From Emergomyces orientalis (lineage: Eukaryota > Ascomycota > Eurotiomycetes > Onygenales > Ajellomycetaceae), in NCBI GenBank assembly GCA_002110485.1, contig MOWL01000001.1, positions 682,001 to 746,000 on the forward strand: 64,000 bases of DNA, in the 5' to 3' direction. Made by a program: the position numbers and the translations under genes. The notes under the pieces are model-generated. The model was not told the DNA's origin and searched no databases. It saw only the letters and a list, made by a program, of their open reading frames with translations. Shown one piece after another: positions 12,608-24,304 of the stretch (positions are counted from its first letter, which is position 1; the number at the start of each line of letters is the position of its first letter).

Positions 12608-13994
12608 TTTCTTCAGCGTAGTCGGTATGATGTTATAGGTATTGACGTTTGTGTGATAAAATAAGCAAAAACGTATGAGGCTGAAGTTGTCAGAGAAGAA
12701 ACATAGAGAACAAGAAAGGGTTATTAAGGAGGAGAGGTAGAGATGTAGGAATATGATGAAGAGGGGCGGGAAGAAGCGGAAGAGGCAGTCTGCAAATGTG
12801 AAAACGTCTAGCAACAATCTCACCTTCTGCCCTGCATTTGTATACCTGAGGACCGAAGCAAATTTCAACACAGAAGCTAAACATGAGAAAGTATGCCCGT
12901 CGAGGCAGTGGGTCGGGGATATACGCCATGCTTGTTACTCATTGCCACTCCCTGCAACAGGTCGACAAACACACATAATACACATAGTTCAAGCCTGCCA
13001 ACCCCATCCCTCCGCTCTTAAGTTCACATTTTAGTAAAATAGCTATTGCTCTATAGAGAGTTATCAGGGTGACAGGTTTTCAGAAAACAGGAAAAACCCA
13101 GAAAGTGGTGGGGGAAAGTTGAGACTTTGCCTTAGTTTATATGTTTTCTTGATGCTATTTTTGGAGTGGGGAGGGGACATTGAAAGCAAGGCAGTTTCCC
13201 ATAAAGATGAACGGAAATTTCCTATATAAACGCGTATAGCTAACTTATACAATAATATGGGAAACCCTCAAAGAGGCATTTCATTCCGTTTGTTTGAAGA
13301 AAAATTACAACCGTCATATATTGTTATAATGTCTCCGGATATTCTGCTCCCAAACATTTTCTCGCGATTTTGGTGTTTTGCAACCCTTTAAATTGGCCGG
13401 GAATGTGTTTTATTTCCCCATTGTTTAGAAAATTGTGGTACGTTTGTTTAAAGGGAATTTGGCTACTCGCATAAATTTGAATATTTATCCCTCGAAGTTT
13501 AATCCACCAAAATGGTAGCTAGCTGCTTGCATCTATCACAATGATTGATATGACTACGCTATATACACAGGGGAAAATCAAGCACACGTTGTCATCCTTT
13601 TGAACTATATACGCAAAAGCCATGCTTCCATTTTCATAGTTGAATGCCTACCTGATAGAGCGGAAGACGAGACTCGGCCTTTACAAAGGGACAAGGGAAA
13701 AAATAACTCCAAGGAAAGAAGGAGAAAGAAAGCTGGTCTTGATGATAAAGAAGCGGTCCACCACATTTGTTTGAAGTTGATAACAATAGAGCTTGAAATT
13801 AATAAAGGAAGTATAAATAAGCTAGACCAAGCGAGATCCGACTGATCCACTGTAAAGATAACTACCAATGGTAAGAATCCTGTCGACCACTATAGAACAT
13901 TGATCATTACCGGGGTAGAAACGGAAATATGAACGGCATGTCTAACCACTTTCGCCTGCCGCTTGTATACACTCTTTTATCAGCTCCAATCAGC
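12608..13994. other. Intergenic region, nothing recognised
   Basis: Promoter side of the 426-aa protein gene and 3' flank of the dehydrogenase gene. The short frames here have no domain features. Sequence after about 13,000 is AT-rich and non-coding in appearance. Confidence 0.5.
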
Positions 13995-15352
13995 TTAAAC
14001 CCAATCCCTAACCTCCCCTTCAGCCCACCTCCATAGCTCCTCCCCGACCTTCTTATCCTCCGCAAACCAATTCTTCGCCCAAACTCCAACGGGTTCATAA
14101 TAAGCCCCATTCGTCAACATCTCCTTCTCCACCCCGGCGGCCCACAAATGATTGAGCGCCCCTTCCTGTTCACCCGTTAACAGCGGGCTTGTCACAACAG
14201 CTGCATACCTCACAAGCGGATTAGAAGACTTTGTCGAAGAGTATAGGTTAGTCATAATTAGACCTGGATGCAGAGATACAGCTGTGATTTGCGGGTAGAA
14301 GCGGGCTAGTTGTGCTGCGAGAATGATGTTGCCGGCTTTGGAGCAGCCGTAGCGGGTCCAGGTATTCTCAGATAGAAGTTTCTCTGTAGATGTCATGGTC
14401 TCCAAGGGATTGTAGGCTGGGGCTAATTGCCAGGCTAGGGATGAGACCGAGATTACGCGTACATCTGCTGCTGGCTGTTGGGGGGAATTAGGGTTACTTG
14501 CCGTTTCGATGAGGATGGGTAATAGGAGTTTTGTGAGGAGGAAATGGCCAAGGAAGTTTGTGCCAAATTGTATCTCGTAGCCGTCCTCGGTAGTGCCTGG
14601 GGGCAAGGCCATTACGCCGGCATTGAGAATTAGGGTATCAAGCCGGCTGTTTTCGGAGGTGAAGGTGGAGGCGGCAGTTTTGATGGATTGGAATGATGAG
14701 AGGTCTAAGGGTAGGTGGCGGATATCGATGCTTGAGATTTGTTCGTTGTCGAGGGAGGATTTTATATCTGCTATGGCAGAGCGAGCTCTGGATTCGCTGC
14801 GTGCTGCGAGGTAGATGCGGGATGGGCAATGTTTGGCGAGCTCGAGGATAGTTTGTTTGCCGAGACCAGTATTTCCTGATGAGAGAGTTAGATATGTTGG
14901 GAGGATTGGGCGACACACTTGCATAGTGTCCCAGCATATTTGGGTTGTATTGTGTTATGTTAAGGGACGAATGAAAAGTTTCTCCTGACCATACCTCCTG
15001 TAACAAGCATAACCTTGCCCGCTACATTCCCGATATCCCTCTCTGGTGTAAACACTCTTCTACCCAGCAGTTTTGACCCTATCCGGTTCACTGTCGATAC
15101 AAGATACATCAGGTTCTCTACTGGGTAGTGCAGTCCACCAGTTATAAACCGGGCTGTGGATATCACCTCCTGCACTACAGTGGGAGTATTAATATCTGCG
15201 CGACTCGCCACGGTAGCCGCTGAAGCTGGCGGATTCGTTGCATCTCCTTGACGATCTTGTTCTTCGTCGCCATCAATATTATCATTGGTTTCTCTTCCTC
15301 CGCTCCTAGATTTAGGAAAAGAAGATATCGAACTGCTGCTTTCTTGAGGCAT
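13995..15352 (-). CDS. Short-chain dehydrogenase/reductase (retinol dehydrogenase-like)
   Basis: Predicted NAD(P)-dependent oxidoreductase of 412 aa. Exon 1 is 15352-14995 and exon 2 is 14875-13995. An in-frame ATG 13 codons upstream (15391) would give 425 aa; the downstream start is chosen arbitrarily. The intron (GTATGG...CAG) interrupts the cofactor motif, and splicing yields TGGNTGLG at residues 118-125. Further SDR marks are NAG (about 204-206), a VISVSS strand and the catalytic YGCSK (Tyr295, Lys299). About 110 residues precede the Rossmann fold; they start acidic and serine-rich and include GGLHYPVENLMYLVSTVNRI, which could be a membrane-associated segment. This layout resembles fungal WW-oxidoreductase/retinol dehydrogenase-like SDRs. 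The substrate cannot be told from sequence. Confidence 0.85.
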
Positions 15353-15392
15353 TGTATTTACTTCAAATTTAAGTTGTGCTGCTCTCGGCAAT

Positions 15393-16382
15393 CAATTTTC
15401 GGGCTTGCGGCTAGCAACATCCACACGTCAAACTCAGCGGATCGAAACAATATCCTTGATCCGTTTGATAGCTCTGTACTTCAAGATTTTCAGCTTGAGC
15501 TTGAGCTTTAGCTTCTGAATCCTTTTCTTCGGGTATAATCCGTTATATGTACCGAGCACAGCAGATATTTTCTCGTTTCCCCCTTTCCTCTTATTCCGCG
15601 CAATTGTGGGATCGAAAGGGAAATTGCCCATGTAAATAAGTGAAGTTAATGTACCGAGAACGGAATAATTGTAGATTAATGAAAGAAGGAAACAGAAAGT
15701 AAACAATGGACAAAGAGGACGATATTTGTCTCAACTACTCGAAGAAATTGGGAAGGGAGCAAGCCGAAATTAGCAAGGGTTCTCGGTCCAAAACATTGCC
15801 AACGAACAAAGAATGGAATTGATGAATGTTTAAATCGTAGATATCAATTCTTCGATATAGCTTTGAGTTTGCTGCTCCGCGCAATCCCTGCGACGTCCAG
15901 CAGATTAAGGTCTGGTTGTGGAAACTTGCACCAAAACATGTGATGTTTCCGGCTATTTGGTGGGGATTGCCGGGATCACGTGATATAACCGGACAGTGCA
16001 CTGGCTGTGTACTCATTTTTGCGTGAATTTGAAGCCTTCTGATGCTATTGCCGGTTATGGTGTGCAGGAATATATATTAGGTAGATCAATTCCACGTAGC
16101 AGTTGTTATACGCCATTTATTCTAACAATGGATAGGTATCTAGGAGTAACAAAGAAGATAAGGAAAAAAGCCGTAAGTTAGATACATCAAACGCCAAAAT
16201 CCAACTCAGGATTAGCCTCCCGTTCCAATGGGGAAATATTAACAGTGTTCTCAAGATTCAATTCAAAGTGAAACCACGCATCTAAGAAAAGAGATAGAAA
16301 GGGCTAGACTACCATGTATTTACCGCACTTTTTTGCGGATACGGATATAAGCAAAAGAGAAAACCGGATCAAACCAAAACGA
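15393..16382. other. Intergenic region, nothing recognised
   Basis: Upstream of the dehydrogenase and downstream of the reductase gene. A direct-repeat-like (GCTTGA)n stretch lies near 15,490-15,510. No coding sequence was identified. Confidence 0.45.
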
Positions 16383-18670
16383 TTAGAACTCAAAACTCTC
16401 CACATGCAAATATACACCTTGGGCGCCTGTGCCCTTATGGACCGACCGCTCGTCGCTGAGCGACACGACACTACGGCGTACATCGGTGCTAAGCCCACGT
16501 GGGCCACACACCACGATGCCGCTTTCGCCTTCAGCAACCTCTAGGACTTTACGGATTATGCCATGCGAGTCTGGACGGCCGGAGAGGATTCGGATACGCG
16601 GGTCGAGTGCTGATTTTGCGGGTGGATAAGAGGACAGTTGTTGGGTTGTAGTAGTTGAGAGCTTTTGTGGCGATGCTGAGTTTGACGTCGGTGTTGGCTT
16701 TTCGTGGATATTTGGTTGTTTTGGTGCTGTTGGACGAGCTGGAGATGGAGATGGACCTGAGCAGTTACAGGGGGGAAAAGAGAAATCTTCGTCAATGACT
16801 TTGCGCGTGCAGCAACATCCACCATCTGGCTGGCAGGTGTTAGGTCCTCTTTGTGGGCCGGATTTTTCTGTTGTTGAGGCGGAGTCGATGGAGATGGTCT
16901 CAATGTTTTTCTCCCGGATTTCTTCCTTGACACCTTCGTTTTTCTGGGGAATAGGGTTTGTAAATCGCAGTGGCGTTGGTTGTGGCAGCTGCGGTTGGGA
17001 TGTAGCTGTTGTTGAAGATAGCTCCTCATCGCATGTGACATATATGCTGATCTCAAGCTCTCTGTTAAATGCTGGGTTGCTCGCTCGACACGCATCTATA
17101 TCTTGTAGCGCAGCCTGTAATTGCTCAGAGAACCAGCTGAGCAGTGATCGGGATCTAATTATCCAGATAAAGCGGATCCGGTGGGTGACTGAGCGGTTGG
17201 GAGATGAGAAGAGCGATTTACGCTGTGAAGTTTTGTCTAGCCATTCGCTTTTCCAACTATCCACAACGTCACGCATTAGGGGCATGGTAAATGTGGCCCC
17301 CATCCCTCCAGCAAGGAGTACTAGGCTGTCGAACTGTCGCAGCGGCCTTATCCTTCCATACGGACCTTCAACCCCAACCAACCTAACATTTCTGGAACCG
17401 GCGCCTTCCTCACCTAGTATGGCATGATTTTTTGACGCATATGAGAAAATTTTCTTCGTGCCCCCCTTTTGCGCGCGCACGAGGAATTCTAGCTTCTTGT
17501 CCGCAGGAATCGAAGCTATGCTGAGGGGATGGCTTTGGAGTGGGACCAGTCCATGACATGACAGGAAAACATGTTGCCCCGGCTTCCAGAACATCACTGG
17601 GTTTGGCACGGTAATTCGCGTAACATTTCCAGGCAAAGGAGTAAAAGTGGCCTCGTTCGCCCATAGGCGTCGCGGGGTTGTCGCGTTCATACGGGGATGA
17701 AAAATTGATAGGTTGGAATATAATACCACGGCAAATCTGGCGAGTCGATCAAAAACGACCAATCCAATAGGGATCCAAACCCATTCTTTCACTTCATCCT
17801 GAGCATGATACCACACAGCCACAAGGAAGCCAGTGAAGGTAAGCACATGCACCAACACGAAGATCTCGTAGCTTAGTTTCCGCACTGGTGCCACTGAGAC
17901 CAGGACAATGAATGTCAAAATACACCACGCAGCGAACCCCCGCTGAGTCATCGGATCCGTGGTCAATTTCACTAAAATATAATTATATCTGCCCCAGGAG
18001 CGGAACCAGAATCCCATATGGATGGTTGCGGTGAGCCACATTACCCTTGCAACCCATCGATGAAGCCAGTTTAGTCTCTCATAGCTCGATCCCGTGAAGA
18101 GGCCGATGATATTGGTTTTGCTAGAGAGCAAAATGACTAGAGGTAGCTGTGCGATGGCGACGAATCCGGTTCGATAGCCCACATTCTCCCAGCTCCATTC
18201 GTCCATCATGTTCATTTTGTACGAGCAGAGGACTAGCACGACGATTAGATTGGCGAGCATAAGCATCATTGGCCCCAAAGGGGGAAAATGTAGTTTGGTG
18301 CGGCCTATAATGACGGGAGCAAGGGGGGCATTGGAGGCCTCTCTCGCCATGGCGGTGACGGTAGCATATGTGCTAAAGAAGAGAGATTTCGGTTTCGACG
18401 GGGTCGGACTTGAATCAGAGAGTCTGACAATTTGAATGTTAGCATTGGAGTTTCCAGCCCTGAGGATGATGGAAGGACCGTAACTCACCTCTGAGCTGCT
18501 ATTATTTTATTGAGAACATTGCCCACGGTAGCTACCCCGATAGCACTCCCCACCACCGCCCAATACATCTGTTGCATATAGAAGTAACTCGGAGCGTCTC
18601 CCGTGCCCGTAGCACCACCACCACCTCCTCCTCCTCCTCCACCACCGCCCCCATGGCCGGCGTGACTCAT
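16383..18670 (-). CDS. Ferric/cupric reductase, FRE/NOX superfamily
   Basis: Plasma-membrane metalloreductase of 740 aa. Exons are 18670-18489 and 18423-16383, with a 65-nt GTGAGT intron. The extracellular N-terminus is MSHAGH plus a long glycine run, followed by a first membrane span. The Ferric_reduct core has two heme pairs, each spaced H-x13-H: His182/196 (LHRWVA...IHMGFW) and His253/267 (LVHVL...WYHAQ). The FAD motif HPLSIAS is near 359 and the NADPH elements are VEGPYG, LLAGGMGATFTMP (about 431-443) and VVCGPRG. An insert of about 120 residues between the NADPH motifs is S/P/T-rich and holds a cysteine cluster (CCC and CNC, residues 591-615). The gene is divergent from the copper transporter at 20300, which favours Cu(II) and/or Fe(III) reduction. 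A Mac1-type element lies just upstream. Confidence 0.9.
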
Positions 18671-20299
18671 TTTGCTTGTCTTTTACCCCCAAAGGGTGTG
18701 CTCAACGAAAGAACAGAGTCCGATATCTGGATATATAAATATATCTCCAAGTTTCGGGATATGGAAATGCGCTCCCACTGCACAACCTTGCTTTCTTTAT
18801 GTCTCTCCCATTGCGGAGTACGAGCTAAAATATAGAAACGTCCACCGTCAGATATATCATGGGAAACAATAGGCACCTTCAAGGACAGAAAGAGGAGTGA
18901 TGATGGGAAACAAATATTCCGCTGCGCGCCTGAGAGCGGGGTGGGGTGCTTGAATCACAGAAGTAACAAATAATATGCAGCTGTTTCCCGCATGGGCTGG
19001 GCGTTCAAAATGGGGAGTTAGTTTTTATTAACCGTGTGGTACTGCAACTATTGCATACAAATTTGGGTAGCCAAAAATCCACCTCAAAGATCAAAATCAG
19101 AGGCAAAATGAGCATAATATTACGGCATTTTTCCTGGTGATCCTGCTAGCAATACTACCGGGAAAACACATCAGTGGAACAACTTGGCGGGCTCTCAAGG
19201 TCAACGGCAGAGGGTGGAGCCAGCATAATCTGCTCAAGCGCGCCTCCGCCATCTGCACTAAACTGTATCCAGCCCAAATCTGAGAAGGTTGTTGTCGCCT
19301 TTGACCGCTAACAGGAAGCAAGACGAAGGTTCAGCAGCTTCTGCAGAAATCGGGTCCGGCGGGCGATTATGGCATCCTCAGGGTGTTCATTCCAACCTGT
19401 GCGGGTGGCTGCACACGTAGTTAGGGTTTTACCATTGCAGCAAGGGTCCCGACACTGAGACCAGCAATGTCTGGACTCAAAAAAAGATGCGCTACCTAGT
19501 TTAACCTTGATGGCTGCGCGAGTTGGATGGTGGGACATGGGAACGCTTCCGAACTGCGCCAGAATAGCCCTCGTAAAATCGTATCTGTGGCCGACGAAGA
19601 TAATAGCAACATACATGGCTGCTGATAGTTTTGATATATTCCTCGGAAAGGCCTCCCTAACACTCAGCCGCCTTCTCTACTATTTTTTACTCACAACCGC
19701 CTCCTCACCTATACGAGGATAAAACCCATTGACGATTCTCAGTGGGAATATACATACATCAGACCTCGCCCGCCTCTGATCCCATCCCTTTTTATCGATC
19801 GCATAGATGTCGTCGTGACCTGTTGCATTTAATCCGTCAGACCTGTCGGGCCATTCTGTCCCTTTCGATTTCCAAGTCTCTCGATATAACAATTCCTCAA
19901 GCCTCGCGTTTGAAGTGCCGCATCCACCACAGCCTTGGCTAATTTTCCCGCTTGCTTTTAAACTTGGGAACAGAGCTGCTCCTGCTGCCCGTTTCTTTCT
20001 TTTTTGAACGAGGAACTCTCTTTTCTAAAAAAAATAATTTCACGGAATTGGTCAGACAGACGGAAAGGCGTACAGGCGGCTCTGGAAATTCGCTCTTTTC
20101 ATCAATCGCAATAAACCCTTGAAAATCTTCAAAGGAAAAAACCCAGGGACATACTCCCTTGTTTCAAACCGCGCACGCTGCGCGCTGTACGCAAATATAC
20201 GACCGAGGTCACATACAAACCGATATATATACATATACCGAAACGGCAAAAGTCCCCAATAAGGGAATAAAATCATACAAATAAAACAAACCACTAAAA
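18671..20299. promoter_or_regulatory. Shared divergent promoter of reductase and Ctr gene
   Basis: This 1.6-kb region separates two head-to-head metal-uptake genes, so it must carry both promoters. It contains one exact TGTGCTCA (18697-18704) and one-mismatch relatives at 19109-19116 (reverse complement TATGCTCA) and 19229-19236 (TCTGCTCA). No open frame in it looks coding. Tight joint control by copper is an inference. Confidence 0.55.
18697..18704 (+). promoter_or_regulatory. Mac1-type copper-response element TGTGCTCA
   Basis: An exact TGTGCTCA 27 nt upstream of the reductase start codon. From memory, this octamer is the binding site described for AfMac1 of Aspergillus fumigatus, and it is close to the yeast Mac1 element TTTGCTCA. 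The position, inside the reductase leader, is closer to the start codon than usual, so it may be fortuitous or act on the divergent gene. Confidence 0.45.
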
Positions 20300-20984
20300 A
20301 TGTCTCCCTCCCCTCACGGTGCTGGTGGCCACGGCGGCGCCGTACCATCCTCCTCTGACCCTTCCATCGTGGAACTCGCCATGGTAATGGTATTTCAAAA
20401 CATCCAAGCAACCCCTCTCTACACCAACACCTGGACTCCGCGCTCCGCCGGTGCCTACGCAGGCACCTGCATATTCCTACTCATCCTTGCCGTGGTGTTC
20501 CGCGCGCTAATCGCTGCCAAAATCCAACTGGAGCATCGATGGGCCGCCGCGGCTTATTCTCGTCGATATGTCGTTGTTGCTGGCCAAACCCCGGCATCAG
20601 AACGTATACAGAACGATCCCAATGCTTCCACGGCCGCGCTGATTACCTCAAATGGTGTTGAGGAGAAGGTTAAGGTTATTCAACGGCCGTTAAAGGGCAC
20701 TGCGCCCTTCAGGTTTAGTGTTGATTTACCACGGGCTGCGTTGGTGACGGTTCTTGCTGGTGTGGGATACTTGCTGTAAGTTTTTCGCCCTCTCCTTTCC
20801 TGCCTTTTTTATCCCTATTCGTTCATTATTGTATGTTGGCAGACAAGGTCAGAAAACTAATATTTTATTCTGTAGCATGTTGGCTGTAATGACGATGAAC
20901 GTTGGCTATTTTATGTCTGTTCTTGCTGGTGTGTTCGTTGGGGACCTTGCCGTTGGGCGATTCGGCAGTTCCGAAGCCCATTAA
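20300..20984 (+). CDS. Ctr-family copper transporter
   Basis: Predicted trimeric high-affinity Cu(I) channel subunit of 194 aa. Exons are 20300-20775 and 20876-20984; the GTAAGT intron falls inside the second membrane span. The N-terminus (MSPSPHGAGGHGGAV) is His/Gly-rich rather than Met-rich. TM1 is about 50-72 (GTCIFLLILAVVFRALIAAK). TM2 and TM3 are C-terminal and carry the family signature exactly: MLAVM (MxxxM), 12 residues, then GVFVG (GxxxG). The cytosolic loop has RYVVVAGQTP and a basic segment. The C-terminus is short (GRFGSSEAH) with no CxC/HCH motif. It sits divergent from a metalloreductase and 2.1 kb upstream of a BIM1-like gene on the same strand, which supports plasma-membrane copper import. 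A vacuolar Ctr2-type role cannot be excluded. Confidence 0.9.
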
Positions 20985-23082
20985 ATGAATAAAAATGGGT
21001 TATTTTTTGCAGATTTTTGTATCACGCATGTTATATCCTTATTATCCCTTCTACTAGCGATGCATTTTTATTTTATTTTAAGAAGCATAGTTTTTTCGTT
21101 TGCGCCTTAGAAATGTCCCTCCATTTGTTCTGTAGATAGCCCCCGCCTTCTCGTTTTCTTCTTCAAATGGATGTAATGGAATGAAATAAATAATGTGGCT
21201 TCCATTTTTACGTACCGTACATGTATTTTCTAGCACCCTCCCTCGGACGCCTTGGAGTTGAAACTTTGTAGAGTGAACGGGGGCGGGACACACAAATATC
21301 AAACATGTCACGTATCATCCAACTACCGACTACCCCTTACATACTTACAAGCCCCCTATATAACTTCTACAGAATCACACTATTTATCAGTTATTGATTA
21401 TGGCTTCGAATGACCCCTCTAAGGTCCTCCCGCCATTCCCAACCCGATTGGCCTGAATTGGCCCTTGCGCCTGAACCCAAAATGCTTTGGGCTGCCATGA
21501 ATATGGTTTACCAACCGCCTTCGTGGCCATACCAACTTCTTCCCGCCTCTCGGCCATTCAAAGCTAATTGGTCATTTTCCATTCCAAATGGCCACTCTTC
21601 TCAGAACCGCTCTAGTGCCTGTGCATCTAGGCTTAGATTCGTGCGCGTATGCTTTCTTGTTCAGGCAGGCCACCCATCCCATGAATGATTGGCCAATGTT
21701 CTCTGTGGGAACATTGTCTTTCTTCTTCAAAGCCAAAAGCCCTAGAGGGATTAGGGTTATGGGGGGAACTTGTGCTTATTGCCCACGTTGGGTTTTGCCT
21801 CATGAAAGGATTTTTGAAAGGATGAGGCAACATTGATAACTTTGCGAGGGAGGGGTAGATTTTGTTTTTTCTCTGATGCAGCTGACAGGCTAGTAGCCCT
21901 AAACAGCGTCGGTAAGCTTGGGAATTGTTAATGATATGAAATAATTGCCCAGGCGAGCAGTGCATATCTACTCCGTAGTAATACATACAAATAAGAATAC
22001 GTCAAAACTGAAATCCAGTGTTACACCAATCAGTGCAGGCGTCTTGCTTCGTTTTTTCTCCTGGCAATTCGTGTTGTTTTGTGTGGCTGTTTACACTCCC
22101 AGCGCTTCCTGACACCGCCACGAGGTGGAAAATGCCAAGTAGGTGGGGTCACTTAGATCAAGCTGGTGGGTTTGTGGCTGCATGCTGTGCGCAGAATTGA
22201 GCAAATTATTATGTGCCTTTTTATTTTTTCCTTTTTGTGCCTTAGTTTCCTTCGTGCTGCTGATGGTCTGTCCCAGGTAGTTTTCTGATGAGAATTCTTT
22301 TTACCCTTGCAAAAAGATACCTTTATCTGATTCATGGAAATTACTGTTCTTATTTTTGTGCTCTAGGGCCGGATATAGAAATATGTATATTTACAATGCT
22401 CTGATAATTCATGTTATTTCTGGGAGGCTTGTCGGAGCGTTGCATCTAGATCAACTGAACATGTATTGGACACGGACAGTTGGATATGCAGTACGGGTAC
22501 AAGGACACAAGGAGCTTGGATTGCAGAGCTAGACCCTGTCAGCTCCTTAGAGTGGAGCATTGCGATTATTGTTCCCATCCCATATCCTTACATACCTTTG
22601 GGGCGATCAGCCCGTGTTGGAGTAATGACGGAGGCGGCGTCCTTGTGGGAAGACAGCTTTGTGCTGGTCTCACTAGCCAGAGCACTGCGAGCGGCCCGAG
22701 GGGCGCCAGGATTGTAGCCTTTCTTTAAGTATCAACGAAACCCCTATGTGTGGGAGTGTGTTGTACGTTATTATACTTTATTTTCTTTCCATTTAATACG
22801 ATTTTCGAATTGATATTGCGTTTTCTGCGACTTACTACGACTAGTCTGTATAACTAAACGCTGTGCTAAACGAGTGTTCCTGGTATGTCTAGAATTATCC
22901 ACGTTTGAACTTGTTTTTGGACGCCGCGCAATTTCATTCTGTCGCTCCTGTCAATTGAAATTTACTGTCGTCAACCTCCCACATTCTCTCACTGATATCA
23001 CTTAACTGACAATCTCCAGCTGAAGAGGGCCCAAACGCCTAGAGAAGCCAATTGAAGCAACAAAAGCACATTAGCCGCAAAC
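20985..23082. other. Intergenic region with a Mac1-core motif and a small possible ORF
   Basis: About 2.1 kb between the Ctr and BIM1-like genes. It contains TGAGCAAA (22198-22205), the reverse complement of the yeast Mac1 core TTTGCTCA, about 880 nt upstream of the BIM1-like start. Overlapping frames at 21410-21688 and 21588-21836 (the latter encoding GGTCAYCPRWVLPHERIF near its end) lie behind a TATA-like stretch, but neither has a recognisable domain. A GGGATTAGGGTTATGGGGGG tract (about 21,748-21,767) is only vaguely telomere-like. Confidence 0.45.
22198..22205 (-). promoter_or_regulatory. TTTGCTCA element (Mac1 core) upstream of the BIM1-like gene
   Basis: TGAGCAAA on the plus strand reads TTTGCTCA on the minus strand, the Mac1 copper-response core known in yeast. 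A single site about 880 nt from the start codon is weak evidence alone; its location inside the copper block is the reason to list it. Confidence 0.3.
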
Positions 23083-23869
23083 ATGCAGCTCCAAACCCAC
23101 TTGTTCCCTCTAACCTGCCTCCTCACCGTCGCCTCCGCTCATTTCGAACTCATCCAACCACCCTCCCGCGGTATTGACTATGATAGACTCACAGAATTCC
23201 CCTGTGCCGGTCTCCCAGTCTCCAGTCAACGCACGGAAGTCTCCCTCAACGACCCAGAGCTCTCCATCGCCCTGAAAATGGGCCATGACCACAGCGCCGT
23301 CCAAGTCCTTCTGGCCCTTGGCTCAGACCCAGGAAGGAACTTCAACATCACTTTGATCCCAACGTTCGGACAAGTGGGCCTGGGCGACTTCTGCCTGCCC
23401 GACGTGAAGTTTACCGAAGAGAAGCTCGGGACAAGTTTGACGGATGGTTTGGAGGCTACGTTGCAAGTTGTGACGAATGGGGATCCCACTGGTGGATTGT
23501 ATAACGTGAGTGTTTTCCTTTCTCATATATATATTTCAGATCAAAGAGCATTGGCTGATGATGTATCTCTCCTTGACTTGCGAATAGTGCGCAGACATCG
23601 TATTCACCACCAGGGCTTCCGCCGACTCCCCATCTGATGATTCCTGCAAGAACGGCACTGGAGTCACTGCCAAGCCTTTCCCGGAGTCAGCGGCACGCAT
23701 CAACGCCAACGAATCCACGCCAAATGGAGAGCCACAGAGTGGATCAGGAGGTGGGAGTGGTGGTGGACAGGGAGGCGAGAAGCCTCCAGGAAACGCTGCA
23801 GCATCATTACAAACTGCTGCTTGGGGGGTTTTGGGTGCGGCAGTTTTGGCTGCGGGTGCGCTTCTGTAG
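23083..23869 (+). CDS. BIM1-like (X325) GPI-anchored copper-acquisition protein
   Basis: Predicted 234-aa cell-surface protein. Exons are 23083-23505 and 23588-23869. A signal peptide (MQLQTHLFPLTCLLTVASA) ends just before His20, so the mature protein begins HFELIQPPSRG, the LPMO-like start in which the N-terminal amino group and His bind copper. A second His-rich site (MGHDHSAVQ) follows. Cysteines in FPCAG, DFCLPD, YNCADI and SCKNG would form disulfides. A Gly/Ser-rich linker and a hydrophobic tail (TAAWGVLGAAVLAAGALL) indicate a GPI anchor. The X325/BIM1 family is LPMO-like but, as established for Cryptococcus Bim1 (Cbi1), works in copper uptake with Ctr1 rather than as an oxidase. The reductase and Ctr genes next door fit that role. 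Confidence 0.85.
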
Positions 23870-24304
23870 TTATAGTTAACTTGGTTTACGATTTTCTTAC
23901 CTTTTCTTTCCTCTTTTTTGGCCAGCCTCCCTTGCTCCCAAGGTTACTGGGGCCGTTGTTTAGGTGGCTAATGGGTTTTTGATGATAATGGAAATGCCTT
24001 TTGTAATGACTGTTCGGATTGAGCAGCATATTCACCTTATAGACAAATAAAATGCCATTGGATACCTTCCTGGTTCGGAGAATTTCTTGTTATGTATACT
24101 AGTACCCCTATGCCGAGGTCGGGTTAATCTGAACTCCGCCGTAACCACAAAAGCGGCAAATCCAGGCAGAATAGTTCAGTATGGGGCATGCCCGCAACAA
24201 TGTTCCTATCAACCAAACAATCTATCTTATTTTGAAGTAAACCTCGCGCGTTGAATCTATTATATCTTTTCACCCTGTTGTCGCAAGCGTTTACTCGACC
24301 AATC
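23870..24304. other. Short intergenic region
   Basis: 3' flank of the BIM1-like gene and promoter of the thioesterase gene on the same strand. Nothing further was recognised. Confidence 0.5.

Noticed and set aside
16795..17427. 210-codon plus-strand frame opposite the reductase gene
   Set aside because: It is antisense to a firmly identified coding region and shows no domain; a shadow frame.
21748..21767. Telomere-like TTAGGG stretch
   Set aside because: Only one exact TTAGGG unit; ordinary genes lie on both sides, so no telomere or telomeric relic is supported.
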